Source of the DNA: Devosia sp. SD17-2
GTDB lineage: Bacteria > Pseudomonadota > Alphaproteobacteria > Rhizobiales > Devosiaceae
Length of the DNA: 64,000 nucleotides
Reading direction: 5' to 3'
NCBI RefSeq assembly: GCF_029201565.1
Contig: NZ_CP104002.1
Span: 947,001 to 1,011,000 of the forward strand
This document shows positions 44,224 to 52,842 of the stretch, piece after piece. Within the stretch, counting starts at the first letter, position 1; each line of letters starts with the position of its first letter. The position numbers and the translations under genes are program-made. Under the pieces are notes generated by a model that was not told the origin of the DNA, ran no database searches, and saw nothing but the letters and a program-made list of their open reading frames with translations.

Positions 44224-46737
44224 ATGACACGATTGACCCGGCGTACTTTCATCGCTTCCGTGCCCCCGCTTCTGGCGGCGACGCAGATCCCGGCCTGGGC
44301 GGCGCCAGCGTCCAATCTCGAACTGATTGCGGCGCAGAAGGGTGAGCCGGCCATCGTCAAACTCTATCGTCAGCTCGAGCGACTGACCTCGACGATGACG
44401 CTGATGACGACGGGTGCGCACCCCGATGACGAGCCCAGCGGCATGCTGGCCGCCTTGCGCCATGTCTATGGCATCCATCCGGTGCTCTATTGCATCACGC
44501 GCGGCGAGGGCGGGCAGAACGCCATCGGCCCGGAGCGCGGTTCGGTGCTGGGTGTGCTGCGCACGCGTGAGATGACAGAGGCTTCGCGCGCGCTCGACGC
44601 CTCGTTGGCCTTTGGCAGCCAGGGGCACCACGACCACATGCATGACTTCGGCTTTTCCAAGGATCCCAATGCGACGATCGATCGCTGGGGCCGGGATCGC
44701 GTTGTCGAGCGCATGACCTGGGCGGTGCGCCAGTACAAGCCCGACGCCATCATGAATTGCTTCCTCGATGTGGGTGGTCAGCACGGCCACCACCGGGCTG
44801 CCAATGTGGCGACCTTCATCGTGGCCGATCTTTCCGGCGACGAGACGCAATTCCCCGAGCAGATCGCGGCCGGGCTCAAGCCCTGGACCGTGCCCAAGAT
44901 CTACCAGCCGGCATGGGGTGGCGGTGGCGGCGTTTATGACGACGAAACCCCGCCGCCGCCGACCACGCTGGTGGTGAAGGCGCCCGAGCGCGACCCGATT
45001 TCCGGAGCAACGTTCCCGCAGATGGGCGAATGGTCCCGTTCCTGCCATCTGACGCAGGGCATGGGCAATTGGCGCCCCGATCCGCAGACTGAATGGCCGA
45101 TCAACCTCAGCTGGGCCAGCATTGGCGAGGCGGGTGCAGCGGAGAATGATATTCGCGAAGGCATTCTGGCGACGCTTGGCCAGATCGCCGAGGTTGATGG
45201 CATGCCCGCCGGCGCAGCGGATGCCTTGCGCAATGCGCAGGGACTGATCGACGACGCGCTCGATGATTACGGCGATCCGGTGGGTGTGACCGAAAAGCTG
45301 GTCGAGATCGCCAAGGCACTGGCCGAGGCCCGCAAGACGCTGCCCGTGGAGCTCGAGGACAATATCGCCCATCGCCTCGATCGCAAGATCAAGGAAACCG
45401 ATCTCGCGCTCGCAACCGCTGCGGGCATGCATATCCGCGCCTATAGCGATGGCGGGGATCTGCACCCCGGCGACGAGATCGTGGTCAAGACCATTGTCGA
45501 TGCGCCCGATGCGGTGAGCATTTCCAAGGTGGAAGTGATTGCGCGCGAGGGGATCAGCGGCGCCGAAGCCACGGCCGATGGCGTTACCGTCACCGTGGCT
45601 GATGATGCGGCGCTGACCAATCCGCTCAACGAGCAGTTCGATCCGCTCGGCGGCAACGGTGATGCCTTTGTGCGGCTGACGGCGGAGATCGATGGCCATG
45701 AGGCAGTGATCGACGTCGATCTCGAGGATGCGCTGCGGGTGTTGCCCCAGGCTTCGCTGGAGCTGACGCCAGACGCGGTGGTGTTCAACACGCAGGCGGA
45801 AATCGCGCCGGTGGAGATGACTGCCGTGGTTGCAGGCGGCACGATCGCCGACCTCGACTTCGACCTGCCCGCGGGCTGGACGATGAGCGCCAATGGCGAC
45901 ACCGGGATCGAGGCGGGCACGTTTGACCTGACCCCGCCGACCGATCTGGGCACGACGCGGATCACCATTGCGCCAAAGCTCCTGGGCTCGCAGGCCTATG
46001 CGATCAATGTCTTCACCTATCCCCATATCGGGCGATCGGTGGTGCCGACCGAAGTGGCCGTGCCGGTTCAGTCGGTCGAGGCGATCATTCCGGAAGGCAA
46101 GATCGGCTATATTGGCGGTGGCAACGACAATGTCGCGGTCTGGCTCAAGCGGCTCGGGGTGGACCTCAAGGAGCTGACCCCGGCCGATATGGAAGCGGGC
46201 GCCTATCGCGATCTCGATACGCTGGTGGTCGGCATCTTCTCGTTCGGGCGCCGTCAGGATCTCGTTGCGGCGCTGCGGGGCGTGCATGAGTGGGTGAACA
46301 AGGGCGGGCATCTGGTGACGCTCTACCACCGCCCGTCGGACGGCTGGGACAGCGAGACGGTGCCGCTGGCCTATCTCAAGATCGGCACGCCCTCGATCCG
46401 CTATCGCGTGACCGACGCCGAAGCCAAGGTGGAGGCGCTGGTGCCGGACCATCCGCTGCTGACCTATCCCAACACCATTGGTGAAGAGGATTGGGCCGGC
46501 TGGGACAAGGAACGCGGGCTCTATTTCGCTTCGGAATGGGGCGAGGCCTATGTGCCGCTGCTGGCAATGAGCGATCCCGGCGAAGAGCCGCTGACCGGCT
46601 CGCTGCTGTCGGCGGAAATTGGTGAGGGTCGCCACACCCACACCAGCCTTGTGCTGCATCACCAGCTCGACAAGCTGACCCCGGGCGCTTTCCGCATCAT
46701 GGCCAATCTGATCCAGCCGGCCAAACGTAAGGACTGA
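44224..46737 (+). CDS. PIG-L family deacetylase, Tat-exported, with C-terminal GATase-like domain
   Basis: An 837-residue protein. The N-terminus MTRLTRRTFIASVPPLLAA is a twin-arginine signal cleaved near AWAAP. The LmbE/PIG-L domain follows: AHPDDE at 65-70 and GQHGHHR at 184-190 supply the zinc ligands and catalytic Asp for N-acetyl hydrolysis of an amino sugar. A long beta-rich middle part (about 370-620) leads to a glutamine-amidotransferase-like domain from GKIGYIGGGNDN (about 625) through GGHLVTLYHRP to the end. AAGGAGAGG supports ATG 44224; upstream in-frame ATGs lack a site. A cytoplasmic paralogue is encoded at 47712-50048. Confidence 0.92.
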   Translation: MTRLTRRTFIASVPPLLAATQIPAWAAPASNLELIAAQKGEPAIVKLYRQLERLTSTMTLMTTGAHPDDEPSGMLAALRHVYGIHPVLYCITRGEGGQNAIGPERGSVLGVLRTREMTEASRALDASLAFGSQGHHDHMHDFGFSKDPNATIDRWGRDRVVERMTWAVRQYKPDAIMNCFLDVGGQHGHHRAANVATFIVADLSGDETQFPEQIAAGLKPWTVPKIYQPAWGGGGGVYDDETPPPPTTLVVKAPERDPISGATFPQMGEWSRSCHLTQGMGNWRPDPQTEWPINLSWASIGEAGAAENDIREGILATLGQIAEVDGMPAGAADALRNAQGLIDDALDDYGDPVGVTEKLVEIAKALAEARKTLPVELEDNIAHRLDRKIKETDLALATAAGMHIRAYSDGGDLHPGDEIVVKTIVDAPDAVSISKVEVIAREGISGAEATADGVTVTVADDAALTNPLNEQFDPLGGNGDAFVRLTAEIDGHEAVIDVDLEDALRVLPQASLELTPDAVVFNTQAEIAPVEMTAVVAGGTIADLDFDLPAGWTMSANGDTGIEAGTFDLTPPTDLGTTRITIAPKLLGSQAYAINVFTYPHIGRSVVPTEVAVPVQSVEAIIPEGKIGYIGGGNDNVAVWLKRLGVDLKELTPADMEAGAYRDLDTLVVGIFSFGRRQDLVAALRGVHEWVNKGGHLVTLYHRPSDGWDSETVPLAYLKIGTPSIRYRVTDAEAKVEALVPDHPLLTYPNTIGEEDWAGWDKERGLYFASEWGEAYVPLLAMSDPGEEPLTGSLLSAEIGEGRHTHTSLVLHHQLDKLTPGAFRIMANLIQPAKRKD

Positions 46738-46813
46738 GGTCAGTCACCCATACCGGTTCGCGCCCTCCTCCCTGGCGCGGACCACCAAGGCCGCGACCTC
46801 CAGCGGCAAAAAG

Positions 46814-46841
46814 CCCCCGGTCGTATCGGCCGGGGGTTTTT
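46814..46841. terminator. Bidirectional rho-independent terminator
   Basis: CCCCCGG (46814-46820) pairs with CCGGGGG (46830-46836) and is flanked by five A residues on the left and five T residues on the right, so it can stop transcription from both convergent genes (PIG-L on plus, DMT transporter on minus). Confidence 0.88.
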
Positions 46842-47705
46842 CTATTCGGGCTTTGTCTGGCTGCGCCGGTCGAGCCGGGTAGTGATGACGAGCGCGGCGA
46901 TGATGATGGCGATGCCGGCAAAAGTGGTGGGGGCCGGGACTTCGCCGAAAGCGAGGAAGCCGGCGAGGCTGGCCAGCACGATTGAAAGATAGTGGAAGGG
47001 TGCGAGGCGATTGGCCGGGCTCGACTGGTAGGCGCGCAGATAACAATATTGGCCGATCTGGGCGAGAACGCCGATGGCCAGCAGCAGCGGCCAATCGGAA
47101 TTTGCAACCGGCTGCCAGGCCCAGAGGGCAGGAAGGGCGGTAAAGACGGTGAGCCCGACCGTGTAGAAGACCATGAGGACTGTGGTGTTTTCGCCGGCGA
47201 GGGCGCGGGTCTGGACGGTGGCAAGCGAGCCGAAGACCACCATGGCAAGGGCGGCGAGGAGCCCGAGATTCCACGAGATTTCGCTGGGGCCGACCATGAC
47301 CAGCACGCCGCCAAAGCCGATAAGGGCGCCGATCCAGCGCCAGGGGCCGGAGCGTTCGCCCAGCATGAAGGTGGCCAGCGCGAGGACAACCAGCGGGCGC
47401 ATGAAGCCGATGGCATTGACGAGGGCCAGCGGCAGGGCGGTCAGGGCGGCGAAATTGGCATTGAGGGCAAGCGTGTTACAGAGGACGCGAAAGCTGTGAC
47501 GGCCCCATTGGCGCGTCTGCCGCAGGGCGTGGCGATGGCGCCAGGCGAGGGGCAGGACGCTGACGAGGCCGATCAGCGAGCGGATGAAGACCATCTGCAC
47601 CGCCGGATAGCTGGCCCCGCCGAGCTTGACCAGCACCGTCATGATGGTGACGAGCACCATGTCGCTGAGGAGCCAGGCAACAGCGATGCGGGGCGGGCCG
47701 GACAC
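46842..47705 (-). CDS. DMT superfamily transporter (EamA domains)
   Basis: A 287-residue membrane protein with about ten helices and two EamA repeats (WLLSDMVLVTIMTVLVKLGGASYPAVQMVFIRSLIG in the first, LLAIGVLAQIGQYCYLRAYQ in the second). Such proteins are usually metabolite exporters or drug/metabolite permeases. It begins six bases after the stop of the cytoplasmic PIG-L gene, in a ROK-PIG-L-DMT unit, so it may export a by-product such as a deacetylated or glycan-derived compound. Confidence 0.92.
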   Translation of the reverse strand: MSGPPRIAVAWLLSDMVLVTIMTVLVKLGGASYPAVQMVFIRSLIGLVSVLPLAWRHRHALRQTRQWGRHSFRVLCNTLALNANFAALTALPLALVNAIGFMRPLVVLALATFMLGERSGPWRWIGALIGFGGVLVMVGPSEISWNLGLLAALAMVVFGSLATVQTRALAGENTTVLMVFYTVGLTVFTALPALWAWQPVANSDWPLLLAIGVLAQIGQYCYLRAYQSSPANRLAPFHYLSIVLASLAGFLAFGEVPAPTTFAGIAIIIAALVITTRLDRRSQTKPE

Positions 47706-47711
47706 TTGCGA

Positions 47712-50048
47712 TCAGGCCGCCTGGAGAAGATTGGCCATGAGGCGAAAGGCGCCGGGCACGAGCTTGTCCATCTGGTGGTGGAGGACGAGGCTGGTGTGGG
47801 TGTGGCGGCCCTCGCCGTTTTTCGCCGAGAGCAGGGACCCGGTGAGGGGGCTCTCTCCGGCGTCACTCATGGACAAAAGCGGGGTGTAGGCGCTGTCCCA
47901 GCTGGAGGTGAAATAGAGGCCGCGCTCCTTGTCCCAGCCGTCGAAATCGGCGGTGGTGATGCGATTGGGGCCGGTGAAGAGCGGGTGGGTGGCGTCAAGC
48001 AGGGTGACGGGGGCGGCCGGATTGGTGACGCGCCAGCGGAGCGATGGGCTGCCGATGGTGAGGGGCAGGGGCGGCGTCACGTCCGGGCGCCAGTTGTCGC
48101 CGGGGCGGTGGTAAAGCGTGACGAGGTGGCCGCCGGCGCGGACGAAATCGTGGATCTTTGCGATGGCCGCGGCGAGATCGGGACGGGTGCCGAAGGCGAA
48201 GAGGCCGACGACTATTGTATCGTATCGGGTGAGATAGCCCGAGAGGGCATCGGCGTCGAGCGGGGTGACGTCAGCGCCGAGACGCTCGAGCCAGAGGCCG
48301 ACATTATCGGCACCGCCGCCGATATAGCCGATGCGAGTCTGTGGCAGGAAAAGATCGAGGGCGAGGATGTCGAGGGTTTGCGGGCGCACGAAACGGGTCT
48401 GGCCGATATGGGGATAGGCGATTGGCGTGACCGCGTAGGCGGGCTGGCCATTGACGCTGATGGGGAGGCTGTGGCGGCCGGGCGCGAGATCTGCTGACGG
48501 GGTGAGCGTGAGGCCGGCGTCGGTTGTGCCGATGGCGAGGCCGGGCAGAGCGGGGAGGGCCAGCGACCGGGGAGACGCGCCCTTGATGGCGATGGTCTGC
48601 GGGGCGGTGGTGCCGGTGGGGATGATGAGGGCATCCGGGGAGATCGAAACGGCGTGGGCCGGGTCGATGACGAGGGGCTCTTCGGTGTCGAGGGCGAAGC
48701 TAATGGTTTCGCCGGCTACGATGGCGGTCACCTCGAGAGAGAGCAGGCCATTGCCGCCGAGGCTGTGCCAGTCGGGGTGGAAGGGATTGCCGATTGGGGC
48801 CTCCGGGCTGGCAGAGATGGTGAGCTCGGTGCGGCCGGTGTCGAGGGAGGCTGCGGCGGGGGCGGTTATGGCGGGGTGGGCGCGCGGGGTGATGGTGAGG
48901 GCGCTGGCGCGGCCGGGATCGGCTTCGATGATGAGGTCGATGGAGGCGCCGAGGATGAGGCTCGCGGCGGAAAGCGCGGCTGAGATATCGATGCCGGCGG
49001 CGAGGGCCAGGGCGGCGTCGATCTCGCGCAGTTTTCGCGTGAGGCGGTGGGCGTGTTCGGGGGCGATGCCGGGAGTGGCAGCGAGGATGGCGCGGCGGGC
49101 GGTGAGGAGAGCCGTAGTCAGCTTGTCCGCATCGGGGAAGGCGGCGACGGCGGCTTCGATGGCCGCGTCGGCCTCGGCCAGGTCGGGAGTGTCGCCGATA
49201 TCGGTGAGGCGGGTGGGGAGTTGGTCGAAGATGCTGGTTTCGGCGGTGCCGCCGACAAAATGGAGCTGCCAGCTGGTGTGGGGCGGGTGGCGCCAGAAGC
49301 CCATGTTCTGGCTGGCGTGATAGGCGCGGGACACTTCGCCGAGGCGGTCAAAGCTCATGCCGGTGGCGGCGTCGGGGCCGTTGGCGGTGATAGTGGTGGT
49401 GGCCGGGGGCGGGGGAAGCTCGTCATCATAGGTGTCGCCGCCGCCGGACCAGGCAGGGAGGTAATATTTGGCGACGCGCCAGGGGGTGAGGCCTTCGGTG
49501 ACATAGGCGGGGTCGGCGGCGAGCGCGAGGGCGCGTTCGGCCGCTTCAGTCATGGCGCGGTGGTGGCCATGCTGGCCGGGCACGTCGAGGAAGGTGGGGA
49601 TGACGATGTCGGGGCGGAACTGGCGATAGGCGCGGACGAGGCGATCAATGGTGCGGTCCTCGCCCCAGCGGCCGAGGGTGTCGGGGCCGGATTTGGAGAA
49701 GCCGAAATCGTGGACGGGATCGTCGGGTCCGTGGCCGAGCCAGGCGATGTCGGCGTCGATGACACGGGCGGCCTTTTCCATCTCGCGGCTGCGCAGGACG
49801 CCGAGTGGCCCGAGGCGTTCCGGGCCGAGCGTGTTCTGGCCGCCTTCGCCGCGGGTGGAGCAGGCCACAATGATGCGGGCACCATGCTGGTGGCGGAGGG
49901 TCGCGAGCATGTCATTGTGCTCGTCATCGGGATGCGCGCCGGTGTTCATGACGGTGACGGTGGAACGCAGGCGCCCCAATGCGCGGTGTAGTGCCACGGA
50001 GCGGGGCTGGGTGGCGCGGCGGCGCAGGCGATCACGATCTGGCAGCAT
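47712..50048 (-). CDS. PIG-L family deacetylase, cytoplasmic paralogue
   Basis: A 778-residue protein with the same three-part plan as the exported paralogue but without signal peptide. Zinc site AHPDDE near residues 38-43 and GQHGHHR further on; C-terminal GATase-like domain from RIGYIGGGADNVGLWLERLGAD to the end, where SLLSAKNGEGRHTHTSLVLH is almost identical to the paralogue. ATG 50048 has GGAG six bases upstream and is preferred to ATG 50060. Twelve-residue Arg-rich start (DRDRLRRR). Second gene of the ROK-led unit. It likely removes an N-acyl group from an imported amino sugar. Confidence 0.92.
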   Translation of the reverse strand: MLPDRDRLRRRATQPRSVALHRALGRLRSTVTVMNTGAHPDDEHNDMLATLRHQHGARIIVACSTRGEGGQNTLGPERLGPLGVLRSREMEKAARVIDADIAWLGHGPDDPVHDFGFSKSGPDTLGRWGEDRTIDRLVRAYRQFRPDIVIPTFLDVPGQHGHHRAMTEAAERALALAADPAYVTEGLTPWRVAKYYLPAWSGGGDTYDDELPPPPATTTITANGPDAATGMSFDRLGEVSRAYHASQNMGFWRHPPHTSWQLHFVGGTAETSIFDQLPTRLTDIGDTPDLAEADAAIEAAVAAFPDADKLTTALLTARRAILAATPGIAPEHAHRLTRKLREIDAALALAAGIDISAALSAASLILGASIDLIIEADPGRASALTITPRAHPAITAPAAASLDTGRTELTISASPEAPIGNPFHPDWHSLGGNGLLSLEVTAIVAGETISFALDTEEPLVIDPAHAVSISPDALIIPTGTTAPQTIAIKGASPRSLALPALPGLAIGTTDAGLTLTPSADLAPGRHSLPISVNGQPAYAVTPIAYPHIGQTRFVRPQTLDILALDLFLPQTRIGYIGGGADNVGLWLERLGADVTPLDADALSGYLTRYDTIVVGLFAFGTRPDLAAAIAKIHDFVRAGGHLVTLYHRPGDNWRPDVTPPLPLTIGSPSLRWRVTNPAAPVTLLDATHPLFTGPNRITTADFDGWDKERGLYFTSSWDSAYTPLLSMSDAGESPLTGSLLSAKNGEGRHTHTSLVLHHQMDKLVPGAFRLMANLLQAA

Positions 50049-50071
50049 GGAAAGCTCCATTCGGCAAAAAA

Positions 50072-51295
50072 TCAGGTGGCGGGGCCGGCAGTGCTGAGGT
50101 GCGGCGAAACAGTGTCGAGCAGCGGCAGGGCGGCCGCGCCGAGGGCAGCGGTGAGGCGGCCGGTCTGGCCGCGAATGACGCGGGGCATGGTGCGCTTCTG
50201 GCGGGTGGCGACGGAGACCGGCAGGGGATCAAGCGCCGCGATGACCGCTTCGAGCACGGAATCGGGGAGGCCGCCGCCAAAAATGACGGTTTCGGGGTCG
50301 AAGATATTTTCCAGCATGGCGACCGTGGGCGCGAGATAGTCGGCAGCCATGGCGATCCAGTCGAGGAGGGTCTTGTCGCCCTCGTCGTGGAGGCGCTGGA
50401 TGTCCTCGACATTGGCCGCGTAGATGCCCGCCATGGCAAGGCGTTCGCGCAGGGCGAAGACGGAAACGAACCGTTCGAGCGCGCCCGCCGGGCCATAGCG
50501 GGTGGCGCCATTGCGCGGCACGAGGCCGACATGGCCGATTTCACCGGCATTGCCGAAGGCGCCGCGCAGGGGACGGCCGTCCTGGATGACACCGAGGCCG
50601 AGACCGACCCCGAAATAGAGGTAGCAGAAGGAGCCCAGCTGGCGGCCGGCGCCATATAGGCGTTCGCCCACGACAGCGGCGGTGGCGTCGTTCTCGACCA
50701 CGACATGCTGGCCGGTGGCTTTTGCAAAGAGCGCGACGGGATCGGTGCCGGTCCAGCCGGGGAGGGTGGCCGGGCCGACCGAGCTCATGCCCTCAACTTC
50801 AAACGGGCCGGGCATGACGACGCCGAGGCCGAGGAGCTTGTTGTGGTCGGCGCCGAGCGAGGCCTCGAGGCGGGCGACCTCCTTGGCGACGAGGCCGGGA
50901 ACGACGTCCGGCCCGGCGTCGGGAAGGGGAATGATGGACTGGCCGCGAATGCCGCCCGAGAGGTCGAGGAGGGCGGTGACCATGTGGTCGGCGGCGATTT
51001 CGACGCCGGCGGTCAGCGGGCCATCGGGATTGACGGCGAACTGGATCGGCGGCTGGCCGCGACCGGAGCGCAGGCGCCCAAGCTCGATGAGCAGGCCCTC
51101 TTCAAGCAGTTCCTCGACAATATTGGCAACGGCCTGCGGGGTGAGCTGGGCCCGCCGGGCAATCTCCGTACGCCCCAGATGCTCGTGCATACGGATGACT
51201 TCGAGGACGACGCGGCGATTATGCGCGCGGTTCCGCTCGGGGTTCGACCCGATAGCCACGCGCTGGCGCAGTTCCGATTTCGTGCGTCCGCTCAA
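50072..51295 (-). CDS. ROK family transcriptional regulator (NagC/XylR type)
   Basis: About 407 residues. An N-terminal winged helix (ERNRAHNRRVVLEVIRMHEHL, then GRTEIARRAQLTPQAVANIVEELLEEGL) is joined to a ROK sugar-kinase-like domain with LGVVMPGPFEV, ENDATAAVVGERL and the ROK signature around GEIGHVGLVPRNG. The zinc-site cysteines usual after that signature are absent. TTG 51295 has GGGAGGA eight bases upstream; the longer GTG 51313 reading runs through it. It is divergent from the amino-sugar transporter operon, and an amino sugar or its phosphate is the likely inducer. Confidence 0.92.
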   Translation of the reverse strand: MSGRTKSELRQRVAIGSNPERNRAHNRRVVLEVIRMHEHLGRTEIARRAQLTPQAVANIVEELLEEGLLIELGRLRSGRGQPPIQFAVNPDGPLTAGVEIAADHMVTALLDLSGGIRGQSIIPLPDAGPDVVPGLVAKEVARLEASLGADHNKLLGLGVVMPGPFEVEGMSSVGPATLPGWTGTDPVALFAKATGQHVVVENDATAAVVGERLYGAGRQLGSFCYLYFGVGLGLGVIQDGRPLRGAFGNAGEIGHVGLVPRNGATRYGPAGALERFVSVFALRERLAMAGIYAANVEDIQRLHDEGDKTLLDWIAMAADYLAPTVAMLENIFDPETVIFGGGLPDSVLEAVIAALDPLPVSVATRQKRTMPRVIRGQTGRLTAALGAAALPLLDTVSPHLSTAGPAT

Positions 51296-51369
51296 TACCC
51301 TAGTCCTCCCCACGATACTGGCACCACGGTATGCCGTGATCGATGGTCACGATAGATCGCGAACAAAAT

Positions 51370-51385
51370 AACTCAAGTAGATTAT
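51370..51385 (+). promoter_or_regulatory. AACTCAAGTA-N2-TTAT motif, copy 2 (candidate ROK operator)
   Basis: AACTCAAGTAGATTAT lies between the divergent ROK and binding-protein genes, inside the inverted repeat AATAA-N10-TTATT. A TTGACA (51390-51395) just downstream could be the -35 box of the transporter operon, so a protein bound here would control it. The near copy at 44118-44133 precedes the exported PIG-L gene. Confidence 0.55.
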
Positions 51386-51498
51386 TTTATTGACAGGCGC
51401 GCCTGATCTGTTCGACGCTAAGGCCAGCTAGGCGGGAGTCCGCCTCAGGCTCGGAGAGAGGGCTGTCGCAGGGTTCGGCGGCCATACGGAGGAAAAGA

Positions 51499-52737
51499 AT
51501 GCTCACCAAGGCAAAATTGGCCGGGCTCGTCGCCGGCGTCAGCTTCCTGGCAATGGGCGCGGCTCAGGCCGTCGAGATTGAATATTGGCAGTATGTTTTC
51601 GACAGCCGCATCCAGGCCATGGACAAGCTGATCGAGAATTTCGAGGCAGCCAATCCGGACATCACCGTCAAGCACACGACCTTCCCCTATGCGGACTACC
51701 AGACCCGCGTCGTCGCGGCCAAGGTTGCCGGCCAGGGTCCGGACGTGGTGCAGCTGTTCTACGGCTGGACCGATCAGTTCGTGAACGGCGGGCTGATCCA
51801 GCCGCTGGATCCGGCTGTGTTCCCGCACGCCGAGATCGAAGCCGACTTTTTCCCCATCGTCTCGGCGATGAAGCGCGGCGATGACTATTATGGTCTGCCG
51901 ACCGCAGTGCGTTCGCTCGCCCTGTTCTACAACAAGGCGCTGTTTGCCGAAGCCGGTATCGAGCCGCCGACCAATCTCGAGGAGCTGCTCGCGGCTGCCG
52001 AGGCGACCACCAAGCGCGATGGCGGCGGCAATATCACCACCGCAGGCATCACGCTCGACATGGCCGGCCAGGACCACCACTGGTGGCGCGAGGCTCTCGT
52101 GCGCCAGAATGGCGGCGTGCCTTATGATGCCGAAGGCAATGTGGCCTACAATGATGCGGCCGGTGCCGCAGCGCTGAAGTTCTACACGGACCTCCAGACC
52201 GAGCAGAAGGTTGGTCTCGTCGGCTTCATGGATGAGGGTCAGGCAGCGTTCCGCGCCGGTCTTGCCGCCATGACCATCGACGGCACGTTCCGTCTCGGCG
52301 CCTTTGCCGGCAACCCGTTTGAATGGGGTGTGGTCGAGCTGCCGGCTGATGCCGATGGCATGCGTTCGAACTATTCGAGCTATTTCGCCAATGGTATCGG
52401 CGCGACCGCGGAGGGCGAAGAGCTCGAAGCGGCACAGAAGTTCCTCAAGTACATTTCCTCGCCCGAGGCGATGGAAATCTGGCTCGAGACTGTTGGCGAG
52501 CTTCCGGCCCGCCGCGACGTTGCGCTGACCGACGCCAATCTGGCCGACCCGATCCTCGGGCCGTTCCTCAAGGGTCTCGAATACGCCCACACCACGCGTT
52601 TCTATGATGAAGCTGGGCAGCGCCAGACGTCGATCGACATGGTCAATCGCGTCCTGCTCGAAGGTCAGTCCATCGAAGATTCCCTCGCCCAGGCCGCTCA
52701 GGCCGAGCAGGCAATCATCGACGCCGGCCGCCAGTAA
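51499..52737 (+). CDS. Sugar ABC transporter substrate-binding protein (amino-sugar locus)
   Basis: A 412-residue CUT1 binding protein with signal peptide MLTKAKLAGLVAGVSFLAMGAAQA, then VEIEYWQYVFDSRIQAMDKLIENFEAANPDITV. VAGQGPDVVQLFYGWTDQF and YYGLPTAVRSLALFYNKALF are the usual ligand-cleft segments. CGGAGGAAAAG precedes the ATG. First gene of an eight-gene operon whose enzymes (PfkB kinase, NagB) point to an amino sugar or a derivative as the ligand. Confidence 0.94.
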   Translation: MLTKAKLAGLVAGVSFLAMGAAQAVEIEYWQYVFDSRIQAMDKLIENFEAANPDITVKHTTFPYADYQTRVVAAKVAGQGPDVVQLFYGWTDQFVNGGLIQPLDPAVFPHAEIEADFFPIVSAMKRGDDYYGLPTAVRSLALFYNKALFAEAGIEPPTNLEELLAAAEATTKRDGGGNITTAGITLDMAGQDHHWWREALVRQNGGVPYDAEGNVAYNDAAGAAALKFYTDLQTEQKVGLVGFMDEGQAAFRAGLAAMTIDGTFRLGAFAGNPFEWGVVELPADADGMRSNYSSYFANGIGATAEGEELEAAQKFLKYISSPEAMEIWLETVGELPARRDVALTDANLADPILGPFLKGLEYAHTTRFYDEAGQRQTSIDMVNRVLLEGQSIEDSLAQAAQAEQAIIDAGRQ

Positions 52738-52760
52738 CAGAGAGCGCCCCGATATTGGTT

Positions 52761-52819
52761 GCTCCGGCTTCGGCCGGGGCGACTAGCGGGATCAATCGCC
52801 AGGGCTCCCACTGGAGCCC
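52761..52819. terminator. Two tandem hairpins between binding-protein and permease genes
   Basis: Hairpin one: GCTCCGGC (52761-52768), TTCG tetraloop, GCCGGGGC (52773-52780), one G-T wobble. Hairpin two: GGGCTCC (52802-52808), CACT loop, GGAGCCC (52813-52819). Neither is followed by a T run, so they most likely stabilise or attenuate the transcript, keeping binding-protein expression above that of the permeases. Confidence 0.6.
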
Positions 52820-52842
52820 CGGCTAAACGTGCAGGAGCGAAA

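Noticed and set aside
44137..46662. An 841-codon open frame antisense to the exported PIG-L gene
   Set aside because: It is the mirror of a real gene in codon-biased, high-G+C DNA: His/Arg-rich, no domain, no ribosome site.
46992..48497. A 501-codon plus-strand frame over the DMT and PIG-L genes
   Set aside because: Extremely Gly/Glu-rich shadow of two minus-strand genes with clear motifs.
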